From Chthonomonadales bacterium (GTDB taxonomy: Bacteria; Armatimonadota; Chthonomonadetes; Chthonomonadales; CAJBBX01): 64,000 nucleotides of DNA. The stretch is taken from contig DAIDHP010000004.1 of the NCBI GenBank assembly GCA_027459625.1, positions 1 through 64,000 of the forward strand, read 5' to 3'. This document shows positions 45,115 to 53,963 of this stretch, one piece after another. Within the stretch, counting starts at the first letter, position 1, and every line of letters begins with the position of its first letter. A model generated the notes under the pieces. It saw only the letters and a program-made list of their open reading frames with translations, ran no database searches and was not told the origin of the DNA. The position numbers were made by a program, and so were the translations under genes.

Positions 45115-46146
45115 ATGCTGGCGGCGGTTTTGAAGGATTACAATCGTTTGGAGCTTGAAGATGTTCCCGTTCCCGAACCTAAGCGAGGTGAGGCGAGGGT
45201 TCGAATTCGCTCCTGCGGATTTTGCGCCACGGATTATAAGGCCATCAAGGGGATCAGGCGCAATGTCGTCTTCCCGCTCATTCTCGGTCACGAACCATCC
45301 GGAGTGATAGATAAAGTGGGTGAGAACGCCGAAGGTTTTCAGCCGGGGGATGAAGTGATCGTGCAACCTAGCGGATACTGCGGCGTCTGCCCAAATTGCC
45401 GTATCGGAAAAACCCATTATTGTGAAAAATCTTACACCACCGGCGGGGATGGACCGGAGGACACGCGTCCTGGAAGCTTTGCAGAGTATACCGTAGTATC
45501 CCTGCGATCACTGTTCCGAAAGCCGAAATCCCTCAGCTTCGACGCAGCCTGTCAGACTGAGCCTATGAGCGGCGCTTGGAAGGGTGTCATTCACATGTCG
45601 GAGATGAGCGTCGGGGATGATGTGGTTATAATCGGCGTAGGTGGAATAGGAATGTATTGCCTGATGGTTGCCAAAGCGGCGGGTGCGGGTAGGCTTATCG
45701 CCGTGGATGTCAGCGATCACGCACTATCCACTGCCATAAGGCTTGGGGCGACGCATATTCTGAATCCCGCACGGGTGGATGTGAAAAGTGAAATCACCAA
45801 AATTCTGCCTGACGGCCCGGATTTGGTTGTGGAGGCGGCAGGTCCCATTGAGGCCGTCAACCTCATGGTAAGTCTGTTGCGACGAGGAACCCGGTGGAAT
45901 GTGTTCGGCATCACCACTCATGAGAAATTCGAGTTGGACGGCGGCTTGGCGCATTTCCTCGAAGCGCGGATGGACGCCAGTTTCGGCACCAACCCCCTGG
46001 CCATGCAGAACGCCATCCGTATAATGGAGAGGGGCGTCATTAATCCCGAATCGGTCATATCCCACCGTTTTCCTTTGTCACGCATACACGAGGCGGTTGA
46101 GATAATGGGCTCTCCGAATCGAAACAAGGTCATCATCAATCCATGA
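45115..46146 (+). CDS. Zinc-dependent alcohol/polyol dehydrogenase
   Basis: About 343 residues of the medium-chain dehydrogenase family. Catalytic zinc ligands are in CGFCATDYKAIKG and GHEPSGVI; the structural zinc site is CGVCPNCRIGKTHYC. The NAD-binding motif is VIIGVGGIGMYCLMVAKAAGAGRLIAVD. The ATG at 45115 has GGGGG upstream. Sorbitol or threonine dehydrogenase-like activity is likely. The SDR gene follows after 14 bases, giving a dehydrogenase pair for polyol or deoxysugar oxidation. Confidence 0.92.
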   Translation: MLAAVLKDYNRLELEDVPVPEPKRGEARVRIRSCGFCATDYKAIKGIRRNVVFPLILGHEPSGVIDKVGENAEGFQPGDEVIVQPSGYCGVCPNCRIGKTHYCEKSYTTGGDGPEDTRPGSFAEYTVVSLRSLFRKPKSLSFDAACQTEPMSGAWKGVIHMSEMSVGDDVVIIGVGGIGMYCLMVAKAAGAGRLIAVDVSDHALSTAIRLGATHILNPARVDVKSEITKILPDGPDLVVEAAGPIEAVNLMVSLLRRGTRWNVFGITTHEKFELDGGLAHFLEARMDASFGTNPLAMQNAIRIMERGVINPESVISHRFPLSRIHEAVEIMGSPNRNKVIINP

Positions 46147-46160
46147 CGAGGTGAAACACG

Positions 46161-46913
46161 ATGGATCGGTTCAAGGATTTTGCGAACCGCACCGCAGTGA
46201 TATCCGGGGGCGGCGAGGGAATAGGATTGGAGATCAGCCGATCCCTTGTGCGTCTCGGATGCAACGTGTGGTTTTGCGGGTTGGATCGCGGGAATGGCGA
46301 ACTGGCGGAGGAGATTTTAGGGGATCGCGCACGTTTTATCCGTGCGGACCTCGCGGAAAGCGAGGAGATAAACCGCTTCGTTCATGAGATATCGTGCGTG
46401 ACCGATTCCGTGGATTATCTGGTCAATAATATCGCAAACGATACGCGAATCCGTTTCGAGGATATCAACGAGGAGAACTGCGACGCACTTTGGAGGGTGA
46501 ACCTTCGCTCTCATCTGTTGCTCACCAGGGGATTGTTGTACCATTTGCGCAAAGGGAAAGGGAAAAGCGTCGTCAATCTCGGCACCACCAACTATATGCT
46601 AGGTTTGGAGCCATTCACGATCTACAACGCGACGAAAAGCGGCATCCTCGGTTTTACACGATCACTCTCAAGGGAGTTGGGTAGGGAGGGAATTCGTGTG
46701 AACATGGTGAGCCCTGGATGGGTGATGACGGAGAAACAGCTTAGGGAGCATGTCACCGAAAAGGACAAGGAGGAACTGCTTCGGGATCAATCCCTGAAAC
46801 AGTTGATCACACCCGAACAGATCGCTCCACCCATTCTATTTCTGTTAAGCGGCGACGCCTCGGCGATCACCGGCCAGAACCTTGTGGTGGACAATGGCAA
46901 GTACATGCAATAA
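46161..46913 (+). CDS. Short-chain dehydrogenase/reductase
   Basis: 250 residues of classical SDR layout. The cofactor motif is SGGGEGIGLEISRSLV; VNNIAND replaces the usual NNAG strand motif. The catalytic set is Ser/Thr region SVVNLGTTNYMLG, then YNATKSGILGF (YxxxK), with VSPGWVMTEK afterwards. The canonical serine is replaced here by Thr in LGTTNY, which may still serve. Likely partner of the preceding zinc dehydrogenase; substrate unknown. Confidence 0.92.
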   Translation: MDRFKDFANRTAVISGGGEGIGLEISRSLVRLGCNVWFCGLDRGNGELAEEILGDRARFIRADLAESEEINRFVHEISCVTDSVDYLVNNIANDTRIRFEDINEENCDALWRVNLRSHLLLTRGLLYHLRKGKGKSVVNLGTTNYMLGLEPFTIYNATKSGILGFTRSLSRELGREGIRVNMVSPGWVMTEKQLREHVTEKDKEELLRDQSLKQLITPEQIAPPILFLLSGDASAITGQNLVVDNGKYMQ

Positions 46914-46943
46914 GCGAGTGTGACATCGAACGAAGGATGATCT

Positions 46944-47330
46944 ATGGATACAATCCGAATAAAACAACTCGAGTTTTACGGTTACCACGGAGCCTCGGAC
47001 GCCGAACAAGAGGTCGGGCATCGCTACATGGTGGATATAATCCTGGAATTGGATACTCGTCCTGCCGCGAAATCCGATAACCTGCAGGATACAGTCAATT
47101 ACTCCCGTGTCGCAAAGCGAATTATAACCCTTGGCTCAAGCCTTAAGTGCAGACTCTTGGAAACCTTGGCGGATAAGATGGCGACGGAGATACTAAAGGA
47201 GTATCCAGTAGACAGTGTCACCGTTCATGTGCGGAAACTGCATCCACCCATGAACGCCATCGTGGAGTCCGTAGGAGTGGAAATAAGACGAACACGCGCG
47301 GATATTGCTGGTAAAATAGAGAACGGATAA
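46944..47330 (+). CDS. folB: Dihydroneopterin aldolase
   Basis: 128 residues, a full-length FolB of folate synthesis. Motifs are IRIKQLEFYGYHGASDAEQEVGHRYMVDI (catalytic His and Tyr region, Glu) and VNYSRVAKRI; KLHPPMNAIVESVGVEIRR ends the fold. It converts dihydroneopterin to hydroxymethyl-dihydropterin and glycolaldehyde. The start is 30 bases after the SDR stop, with AAGGATGATCT upstream; folP or folK is not adjacent. Confidence 0.93.
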   Translation: MDTIRIKQLEFYGYHGASDAEQEVGHRYMVDIILELDTRPAAKSDNLQDTVNYSRVAKRIITLGSSLKCRLLETLADKMATEILKEYPVDSVTVHVRKLHPPMNAIVESVGVEIRRTRADIAGKIENG

Positions 47331-47345
47331 GCGAAAACTGAATTT

Positions 47346-47377
47346 CAGACCCGAGTTCTCGGGTCTGTTGTTATATT
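47346..47377 (+). terminator. Terminator after folB
   Basis: CAGACCCGA (47346-47354) pairs with TCGGGTCTG (47359-47367) around GTTC and is followed by TTGTTATATT. Confidence 0.8.
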
Positions 47378-47436
47378 AGCGGATCGCGATATTTTTCACG
47401 AACACGAAAATCGATCGCATTCGCAGGGGGGTTGAA

Positions 47437-48528
47437 ATGTATCAACAATCACTCTCTTCGGAATACACCGATCTCTCCCTTGAGGAGACCGGAGAGCGTA
47501 TAGCATCTTTAAAGCAGAGTTTGGGTGACAAGATTATCATTCTCGGACATCATTATCAAAGAGATGAAATCATTCAATGGGCGGATTACCGCGGGGATTC
47601 GTTCTTGCTCTCTCGCATCGCCGCGCAACATGGCGAAGCGCCCTTTATTGTGTTTTGCGGGGTCCATTTCATGGCGGAATCCGCGGACATACTCACGAAC
47701 GACAACCAGGCGGTGATCCTTCCCAATCTGTCCGCCGGATGTTCCATGGCGGATATGGCGAGCATTCGGCAGGTCGAGCGTTGTTGGAAAGACCTGGTTT
47801 CCGTATTGCCAGAAGATCAAATCGTTCCCATCACCTATGTAAACTCCGCCGCGACTCTCAAGGCGTTTGTAGGGGCACATGGTGGTTCCTGCTGCACCTC
47901 GTCAAATGCGCGCAAGGTTATGGAGTGGGCGTTGCAATACGGCAAGAGGCTCCTCTTCTTCCCCGATCAGCATCTCGGCGGGAACACGGCGATGCAGATG
48001 GGGTACGATCCTGAGACTGATATGGTGTTATGGGATCCCTCCAAACCCTTCGGAGGCTTGTCTCGGGATCAAGTGGAGCGCGCGCAAATCTTTCTCTGGA
48101 AAGGATTCTGCTCCGTGCATGAAAGGTTCACCGTGGAGCAGGTCGCCAAGGCGAGGGCGGAGAATACGGGAATAAAGGTGATCGTGCATCCGGAGTGCAC
48201 GATGGATGTGGTGAAAGCGGCGGATATGAACGGCTCGACGGAATACATCATCAAGCAGGTGACCCAATCCCCCGCTGGAGCATCATGGGCGATTGGCACG
48301 GAGGTGAATCTCGTTCACAGGCTTAAGAACGAAATGCCGGACAAAACCATCTTCTGTTTGGATCCTATCGTTTGTCCATGCTCCACCATGTATCGTATCC
48401 ATCCGCACTATCTCCTTTGGGTGTTGGATAATCTCGCAAAGGGCGAGGTGGTGAATCGAATCGTGGTGGAGGAGCCTGTCAAGAGTGATGCACGGATATC
48501 ATTGGAGAGGATGCTGGAAATCTCCTGA
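47437..48528 (+). CDS. nadA: Quinolinate synthase
   Basis: The iron-sulfur enzyme condensing iminoaspartate with dihydroxyacetone phosphate in NAD synthesis. 363 residues. Cluster-binding cysteines expected of the family occur in LPNLSAGCSMADM, VHPECTMDVVKAAD and LDPIVCPCSTMYRI, and the opening is IILGHHYQRDEIIQWADYRGDS. GGGGGG lies before the ATG. nadB and nadC are not in the window. The gene has its own terminator. Confidence 0.95.
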   Translation: MYQQSLSSEYTDLSLEETGERIASLKQSLGDKIIILGHHYQRDEIIQWADYRGDSFLLSRIAAQHGEAPFIVFCGVHFMAESADILTNDNQAVILPNLSAGCSMADMASIRQVERCWKDLVSVLPEDQIVPITYVNSAATLKAFVGAHGGSCCTSSNARKVMEWALQYGKRLLFFPDQHLGGNTAMQMGYDPETDMVLWDPSKPFGGLSRDQVERAQIFLWKGFCSVHERFTVEQVAKARAENTGIKVIVHPECTMDVVKAADMNGSTEYIIKQVTQSPAGASWAIGTEVNLVHRLKNEMPDKTIFCLDPIVCPCSTMYRIHPHYLLWVLDNLAKGEVVNRIVVEEPVKSDARISLERMLEIS

Positions 48529-48589
48529 GAAAACCGTTTTCGCGTAATTCGACCGTGTATTACATATCAGCTTGATATTATCCGTGTGT

Positions 48590-48637
48590 TGGCGAGAGAT
48601 GGATAATGCAACTCTCGCCATATTTAATCTTTTTTGT
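48590..48637 (+). terminator. Terminator after nadA
   Basis: TGGCGAGAG (48590-48598) pairs with CTCTCGCCA (48612-48620) across a 13-base loop, followed by TATTTAATCTTTTTTG. Confidence 0.75.
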
Positions 48638-48748
48638 GATTTCATCGAAAAGAGGATATCACAATACAAGCATATCATGTCATAATGGAACGTTAGAAAT
48701 GATAAATGAGATATAACAGAGTAAAGTTATTAAAGGAGCTTTTCTCGA

Positions 48749-49102
48749 ATGCAAAGCTATGTGCCGTTTGTAATGTTCACTGCGATTGGTTTCGCCTTTA
48801 TTTTCGTCACTCTCTTGATGGCGCGCTTTGTGCGACCCTCGGCGCCGAATCCGAACAAGCAGGAGACCTATGAATGCGGTCCGGTCCCCGTCGGGGATGC
48901 CTGGAACCAATTCAATATTCATTACTATCTCTTTGCCCTTCTTTTTGTCGTGTTCGACGTGGAGGCGGCGTTTCTGTATCCTTGGGCGATGGCGTTTCGC
49001 ATGTTCGGGCTCTACGCGGTGGTTGAGATGATTATATTCGTCGCACTCCTCGGTGTGGGTTTGGTTTACGCATGGCGAAGGGAGGCTCTTGAATGGGAGT
49101 GA
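48749..49102 (+). CDS. nuoA: NADH-quinone oxidoreductase subunit A
   Basis: 117 residues, three membrane helices, with the conserved segment [40 protein letters not shown] (abridged: [21 protein letters not shown]). AAGGAG lies ten bases upstream. It opens the nuoABCDH run; nuoB starts within its last codons. It forms part of the proton-pumping junction of complex I. Confidence 0.95.
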   Translation: MQSYVPFVMFTAIGFAFIFVTLLMARFVRPSAPNPNKQETYECGPVPVGDAWNQFNIHYYLFALLFVVFDVEAAFLYPWAMAFRMFGLYAVVEMIIFVALLGVGLVYAWRREALEWE

Positions 49103-49662
49103 AGGAAAAGTCTGTCACCAAGGAGGAGATGGAAAGCTGGCGCATTCCGATTCCGGGTGGGGCGGCTATTATCGCCCCCGTGGAGCGAATCGCCCAGTGG
49201 GCGCGCAAGAACTCCCTCTGGTCTCTCACATTCGGTCTTTCCTGCTGTGCGATTGAGATGATGTCCACGGCGGCTCCCCGATACGATCTGGACCGTTTCG
49301 GCATGATTTTCCGTGCGACCCCTCGGCAAGCGGACGTGATGATTGTGGCTGGGTGGGTATCCGTGAAAATGGCGCCCTACATCAAGAGGCTATACGATCA
49401 GATGCCGGAACCGAAATACGTCATCGCGATGGGAGGATGCGCATGCGCGGGAGGACCCTATCGCGATAGCGTCACAATCGTCAAGGGGGTAGATCATTTC
49501 GTTCCGGTGGATGTATACGTATATGGCTGTCCTCCTCGCCCTGAGAATCTCATCAACGGAATCCTGAAGTTGCAGGAAAAGATTGCGAGCGAACATGTCC
49601 TAACCCGTAACGGTGATAGAGCTCCGCATAGAGAACCCATAATCATAGGAGAGAACGCCTGA
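49093..49662 (+). CDS. nuoB: NADH-quinone oxidoreductase subunit B
   Basis: 189 residues binding cluster N2. Ligand cysteines are visible in [22 protein letters not shown] and [10 protein letters not shown]. The start overlaps nuoA by ten bases. It passes electrons to quinone at the interface with NuoD. The N-terminal extension of about 25 residues is modest and polar. Confidence 0.96.
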   Translation: MGVKEKSVTKEEMESWRIPIPGGAAIIAPVERIAQWARKNSLWSLTFGLSCCAIEMMSTAAPRYDLDRFGMIFRATPRQADVMIVAGWVSVKMAPYIKRLYDQMPEPKYVIAMGGCACAGGPYRDSVTIVKGVDHFVPVDVYVYGCPPRPENLINGILKLQEKIASEHVLTRNGDRAPHREPIIIGENA

Positions 49663-50159
49663 TGCCGACTCCCGAAGCCATAAGCAAACTTCAACAACTT
49701 TTCTCCGAAACCCAATTGAAAGTGGATTGGGCGGTGAAGGATTTGATACTGGATGTCGAATGCGACACTTTTAAGAAACTATGCCTGTTTTTAAGACGCA
49801 ATACGGATTTCGATTGTGATTTCCTAGCGGACATAACCTCCTGGGACACAGGCGAGAGCTTTCCTCTGTGGTATCGTTTTCATTCCATGAGTTTAAACCA
49901 CACCGTCATCGTCCGAACGAATGTGCCCAGGGATAACCCCATAATCGCCTCAGTAACGGATATCTGGCCCGGAGCCGACTGGCTGGAGAGAGAATGCTTC
50001 GATATGTACGGCATTGATTTTGAAGGGCACCCCTTCCAAGGGGATCTTGCACAGATGCGCATTCTAATGCCCAAGGATTGGGACGGATTTCCTTTCCGCA
50101 AGGATTATGAACCTGTGTTTAGCGGAGACCCGCTTCACGGACCACAGGAGAGGAACTAA
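49662..50159 (+). CDS. nuoC: NADH-quinone oxidoreductase subunit C
   Basis: 165 residues of the 30-kDa subunit, starting in a TGATG overlap with nuoB. The signature is WLERECFDMYGIDFEGHP followed by LMPKDWDGFPFRKDYE. It is a separate gene here, not fused to nuoD as in E. coli. Confidence 0.95.
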   Translation: MPTPEAISKLQQLFSETQLKVDWAVKDLILDVECDTFKKLCLFLRRNTDFDCDFLADITSWDTGESFPLWYRFHSMSLNHTVIVRTNVPRDNPIIASVTDIWPGADWLERECFDMYGIDFEGHPFQGDLAQMRILMPKDWDGFPFRKDYEPVFSGDPLHGPQERN

Positions 50160-50164
50160 ATATC

Positions 50165-51280
50165 ATGCCATTAACCAGCACGGAGATTTCAAGCCCCGGC
50201 ATGACCATCAACATGGGTCCTCAGCATCCCTCCACTCATGGCGTGCTAAGGCTTTTGGTGGAGCTTGATGGAGAAGTGGTGCATTCCTGCCGTCCCGTCA
50301 TTGGTTATCTTCACCGCGGTTTGGAAAAGATGTTTGAAGCCAGACCCTACCGGCAATGCATCCCTTTCACGGATCGATTGGATTATCTTGCAGCTCTCAA
50401 CAATAACCTGGCGATTTCGCAAGCCGTGGAACGAGTGGGGAATATTGCCGTTCCGGATCGCGCCCAGTATATCAGAGTAATGTTATGCGAAATGAACCGT
50501 ATCGCCAGTCATTTGGTATTCATTGGTACCTATGCGACGGATATAGGCGCCACCACGGTTTTCCTGTACGCCTTCCGTGACAGGGAGAAGATGCTTGATC
50601 TTCTCGAGATGATGACCGGAGCCAGGCTCACCTACAACTGGATCCGACCGGGTGGCGTTCCCACCGACCTCCCTGAAGGTTTTGAAAAGGCTGTGCGCTC
50701 TGTTTTCGAGGAGTTAAAGGTCACACTTGACGAGAATAATCGTTTGCTGACCGGAAATCGAATATTTAGAGTGCGAACAGAGGGAATCGGAGTTATCTCC
50801 AAGGAACATGCGATTGCCTGGGGGGCTACGGGGCCTGTGATACGCGGCTCCGGAGTGCCTTATGACATCCGAAAAATCGCCCCATACGAGGTTTACGATC
50901 GGCTGGATTTCGATGTACCTGTGTTTGATCAGGGCGATTGCATGGCGCGATATCTGGTGAGAATTGAAGAGATCCGGCAAAGCATGCGCATTGTGGAGCA
51001 ATGCTTCAAGGATATGCCGGAGGGCGAGATTATGACGAAAATGCCGAAAATCTTTCGTCCGCCGGCGGGTCAAGCCTATTCACGCACCGAATCCCCGCGA
51101 GGGGAGCTCAGTTTCTTTATGGTGAGCGATGGCTCCCTAAACCCGGTTCGCGTACATGTTCGAGCCCCTTCGTTCATTCATCTTAGCATGCTTCCCGATC
51201 TGCTAAAAGGGGTGAAAGTGGCGGACGTAATCGCCATACTGGGTAGTTTGGATACGGTTTTGGGGGAGGTGGATCGTTGA
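50165..51280 (+). CDS. nuoD: NADH-quinone oxidoreductase subunit D
   Basis: 371 residues of the 49-kDa quinone-site subunit. NMGPQHPSTHGVLRLL carries the quinone-binding His, IGYLHRGLEK and the C-terminal LPDLLKGVKVADVIAILGSLD are standard. GGAGAGGAACTAAAT lies before the ATG, and the stop overlaps the nuoH TTG start by four bases. Confidence 0.96.
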   Translation: MPLTSTEISSPGMTINMGPQHPSTHGVLRLLVELDGEVVHSCRPVIGYLHRGLEKMFEARPYRQCIPFTDRLDYLAALNNNLAISQAVERVGNIAVPDRAQYIRVMLCEMNRIASHLVFIGTYATDIGATTVFLYAFRDREKMLDLLEMMTGARLTYNWIRPGGVPTDLPEGFEKAVRSVFEELKVTLDENNRLLTGNRIFRVRTEGIGVISKEHAIAWGATGPVIRGSGVPYDIRKIAPYEVYDRLDFDVPVFDQGDCMARYLVRIEEIRQSMRIVEQCFKDMPEGEIMTKMPKIFRPPAGQAYSRTESPRGELSFFMVSDGSLNPVRVHVRAPSFIHLSMLPDLLKGVKVADVIAILGSLDTVLGEVDR

Positions 51281-52386
51281 GCGTTAGAGTGTATACTTCG
51301 AGCAAGTCATACCGTGCGGGACAGTTCTTCGGGGGGCTGATAGTCAGCTTGATCATCATTGCTGTGGCTTCCCTGCTGCCGCTTTTACCATGGTATAAGC
51401 TCAATCCGGTTCTGGATTTCATCGGATTGCATCCATGGTTGAACGCCTTTTTGAAGGCGTTTGTCGTGGTCAATTTCGTGGCTCTCCATGTTCTGTTTCT
51501 TATTTGGCTTGAGCGCAAATTTGCAGGATGGATGCAAGCCAGACTCGGTCCGAAGCATGTGGGGTGGCAAGGATTGGGCCAAACCTTGGCTGACGCAATA
51601 AAGCTATTTCTCAAGGAGGACATAGTGCCGGCGAAGGCTGATCGCCAGCTTTTTGCCATCGCTCCGTTCCTCTCCTTCATGCCGACACTCCTCACCTTCA
51701 TGGTTTTGCCTTTCAGCGCGGCTTGGATCGCCTACGACTATGATCTTGGAGCTCTGTTCGTCGTAGCGGTGTCAACCAATGTGGCTTTGGGAGTTCTGGC
51801 TGCGGGCTGGGGCGCAAATAACAAGTATTCCATTTTGGGCGGGGCGAGAGCCGTGGCGCAACTGCTCTCGTATGAGATCCCGATGGTCATGATGATTCTC
51901 GCCGTCGTCACGCTGTCGGATACGATGTCCATGAAACAGATCGTCCTCCGTCAGGCTCACATGTGGAATATCGTCGCCTACTGGCCGGTCATGATCCCCG
52001 CGTTTCTGATTTTCCTCACCTGCGCCTTGGCGGAATTGAACCGAACGCCTTTCGACCTGCCCGAGGCTGAATCCGAGCTCGTGAGCGGTTTCCACACCGA
52101 GTATTCCGGCATGCGGTTCGCCTTCTTCTATCTCGCCGAGTTTGCAAACAACTTCTTTTCCGCAGGGTTTGCGGTCACCTTGTTCTTCGGGGGATGGTAC
52201 GGACCGATTCTTCCGCCGGTCGTTTGGTTCACTTTGAAGACACTCATTCTGATTTGCGTGATGATGTGGATTCGCTGGACTTTGCCAAGGCTAAGGATCG
52301 ACCAGGTGATGGGTTTCTGCTGGAAGGTGTTGGTGCCGATCTCCTTGGTGATTTATTGCATCACGGCTCTTATAGCTCTTAAGTAA
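51277..52386 (+). CDS. nuoH: NADH-quinone oxidoreductase subunit H
   Basis: 369 residues, eight membrane helices, joining the arms of complex I. Conserved parts are LIWLERKFAGWMQARLGPKHVGWQG, KLFLKEDIVP and ELNRTPFDLPEAESELVSGFHTEYSGMRF (abridged). The TTG start has GGGGGAGGTGGATCG upstream and overlaps nuoD. The operon stops here with a terminator; nuoI-N and nuoE-G are not in the window. Confidence 0.95.
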   Translation: MSVRVYTSSKSYRAGQFFGGLIVSLIIIAVASLLPLLPWYKLNPVLDFIGLHPWLNAFLKAFVVVNFVALHVLFLIWLERKFAGWMQARLGPKHVGWQGLGQTLADAIKLFLKEDIVPAKADRQLFAIAPFLSFMPTLLTFMVLPFSAAWIAYDYDLGALFVVAVSTNVALGVLAAGWGANNKYSILGGARAVAQLLSYEIPMVMMILAVVTLSDTMSMKQIVLRQAHMWNIVAYWPVMIPAFLIFLTCALAELNRTPFDLPEAESELVSGFHTEYSGMRFAFFYLAEFANNFFSAGFAVTLFFGGWYGPILPPVVWFTLKTLILICVMMWIRWTLPRLRIDQVMGFCWKVLVPISLVIYCITALIALK

Positions 52387-52395
52387 TCCTCTCGG

Positions 52396-52430
52396 ATCGG
52401 ACTGATCTGACCGATCAGTCCGATTTCTTC
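52396..52430 (+). terminator. Terminator of the nuoABCDH operon
   Basis: ATCGGACTGATC (52396-52407) and GATCAGTCCGAT (52413-52424) form a perfect 12-bp stem with a 5-base loop, followed by TTCTTC. Confidence 0.8.
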
Positions 52431-52444
52431 GACAGCCTGCAAGA

Positions 52445-52474
52445 TTGACATTCACGCTCCATTAACACTAATAT
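52445..52474 (+). promoter_or_regulatory. Promoter of the GH4 operon
   Basis: TTGACA (52445-52450) and TAATAT (52469-52474) with an 18-base spacer. Transcription would start near 52481, about 35 bases before the GH4 ATG. Confidence 0.65.
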
Positions 52475-52515
52475 ATCTTCATCACACCATTACCCATCGG
52501 AAGGAGTTGATTATC

Positions 52516-53934
52516 ATGAAGATTGCGATGATTGGGGCGGGAAGCATCGTTTTCGCTAAAACCCTGCTGAATGATATGCTCGCCACTCCAGCGCTTTCCG
52601 GCACCACGTACGCTTTGATGAGTCCCACGGAATCCAAGCTGCGGCGTATGGAGGATTTCACCCGAAAAATGATACGGGAGAACGGGGTGGATGCTGAGGT
52701 TTATTCCACCACGAATCGACAGGACGCCATACGGGACGCGGATTTCATCATCTGCATGGTGAATGTGGGCGGGGCGAAGGCGTTTCAATGCGATTATGAG
52801 ATTCCGCTCAAATACGGGGTGGACCAATGCATCGGGGATTCCCTTGGACCGGGCGGTGTCATGCGCGGATTGCGCAGCATTCCTGTTTTGGCGGATATGG
52901 CAAGGGATATTAATACGCTGGCGAAACCCGGGGCATTGCTGCTCAACTACACAAACCCCATGGCGGCGTGTTGCTATGCATTGGGTCAGGTGTCCAATGT
53001 GCCCTTCATAGGTTTGTGCCATGGCGTTCAAACCACGCTTGATCTTATCTCAGGCTATGTCGGCGTTCCCAAACATGAAATCGACTACATCGCCGCAGGC
53101 ATTAATCACATGGGCTGGTTTTTGAAACTGGAGCATAAAGGAAAGGATATCTACCCGATATTCAAGGCGAAATGTGAGTTGCCGGAGTATTACGTCAATG
53201 AAAAGGTGCGGATAGAGGTTATGCGTCATTTCGGCTATTTTATGACGGAAAGCACCGGTCATCTATCAGAATACATCCCTTGGTTTCGCTCTCATAAACG
53301 CTCGATGGAACAATATTGCGACGAGCCGGCGTTCGGCGGGGAATCCGGCGCCTATTACAAATGGACGAAGCTGATTGACGAGAAGTATTCCCGCGTGGAT
53401 TATTTGGGGTATGAATCCCCGAAACTGGAACCGAGAAGCGCGGAATACTGCTCCTACATTCTGGAAGCTGCGGCAACCGGCAATCCCTTCCGGCTTCAGG
53501 GGAATGTCAAAAATGAGGGTTACATCACCAATCTTCCGCAAGGGTGTTGCGTGGAGGTGCCAGTGTATGTGGATCGGGAGGGGCTGCATCCTTTGCGCGT
53601 GGGTGATTTGCCCTTGCAGTGCGCAGCGCTTAACCAGAGCAACGTATCCGTGCAGACCTTGATGGTTGACGCCGCCCTCAATGGCGACCCGGAGCGAGTG
53701 ATGCAGGCTGTCGCCATGGATCCATTGACATCCGCGTGCTGCACATTGTCGGAAATACGAGAAATGACATCGGAACTTATGACGGCGGAAAAGGAGTGGC
53801 TGCCTCAATTTGTAGGAAAAAGCTTGAAACCCGTTCCGGTTATTAGCGTGTCGAAAGATGTCAAACACGCCGATGTGCCTTTGGATCCGGCACTGGCTAT
53901 CGGAAAAAGATTTGGAACTCTTGCTGAAAGATAA
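52516..53934 (+). CDS. Glycoside hydrolase family 4 (alpha-galactosidase/glucosidase type)
   Basis: About 472 residues. Family 4 enzymes use NAD and a divalent metal to oxidise C3 and eliminate the aglycone. The NAD-binding motif is KIAMIGAGSIVFAKTLL; the metal site lies in GLCHGVQTT and GINHMGWF, with NYTNPMAACCYAL between. The CHG cysteine and NH signature place it with MelA-like alpha-galactosidases rather than 6-phospho-glycosidases, though substrate needs testing. ATG 52516 has AAGGAG ten bases upstream, and a good promoter precedes it. The Gfo/Idh gene follows after 29 bases. Confidence 0.92.
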   Translation: MKIAMIGAGSIVFAKTLLNDMLATPALSGTTYALMSPTESKLRRMEDFTRKMIRENGVDAEVYSTTNRQDAIRDADFIICMVNVGGAKAFQCDYEIPLKYGVDQCIGDSLGPGGVMRGLRSIPVLADMARDINTLAKPGALLLNYTNPMAACCYALGQVSNVPFIGLCHGVQTTLDLISGYVGVPKHEIDYIAAGINHMGWFLKLEHKGKDIYPIFKAKCELPEYYVNEKVRIEVMRHFGYFMTESTGHLSEYIPWFRSHKRSMEQYCDEPAFGGESGAYYKWTKLIDEKYSRVDYLGYESPKLEPRSAEYCSYILEAAATGNPFRLQGNVKNEGYITNLPQGCCVEVPVYVDREGLHPLRVGDLPLQCAALNQSNVSVQTLMVDAALNGDPERVMQAVAMDPLTSACCTLSEIREMTSELMTAEKEWLPQFVGKSLKPVPVISVSKDVKHADVPLDPALAIGKRFGTLAER

Positions 53935-53963
53935 TTTAAGGAACTTTTATTGGGGAGAAGGAT

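Noticed and set aside
53266-53868. A 200-codon antisense frame within the GH4 gene, and similar ones in galT and cheB
   Set aside because: No domain or ribosome binding site; shadows of highly conserved plus-strand genes.
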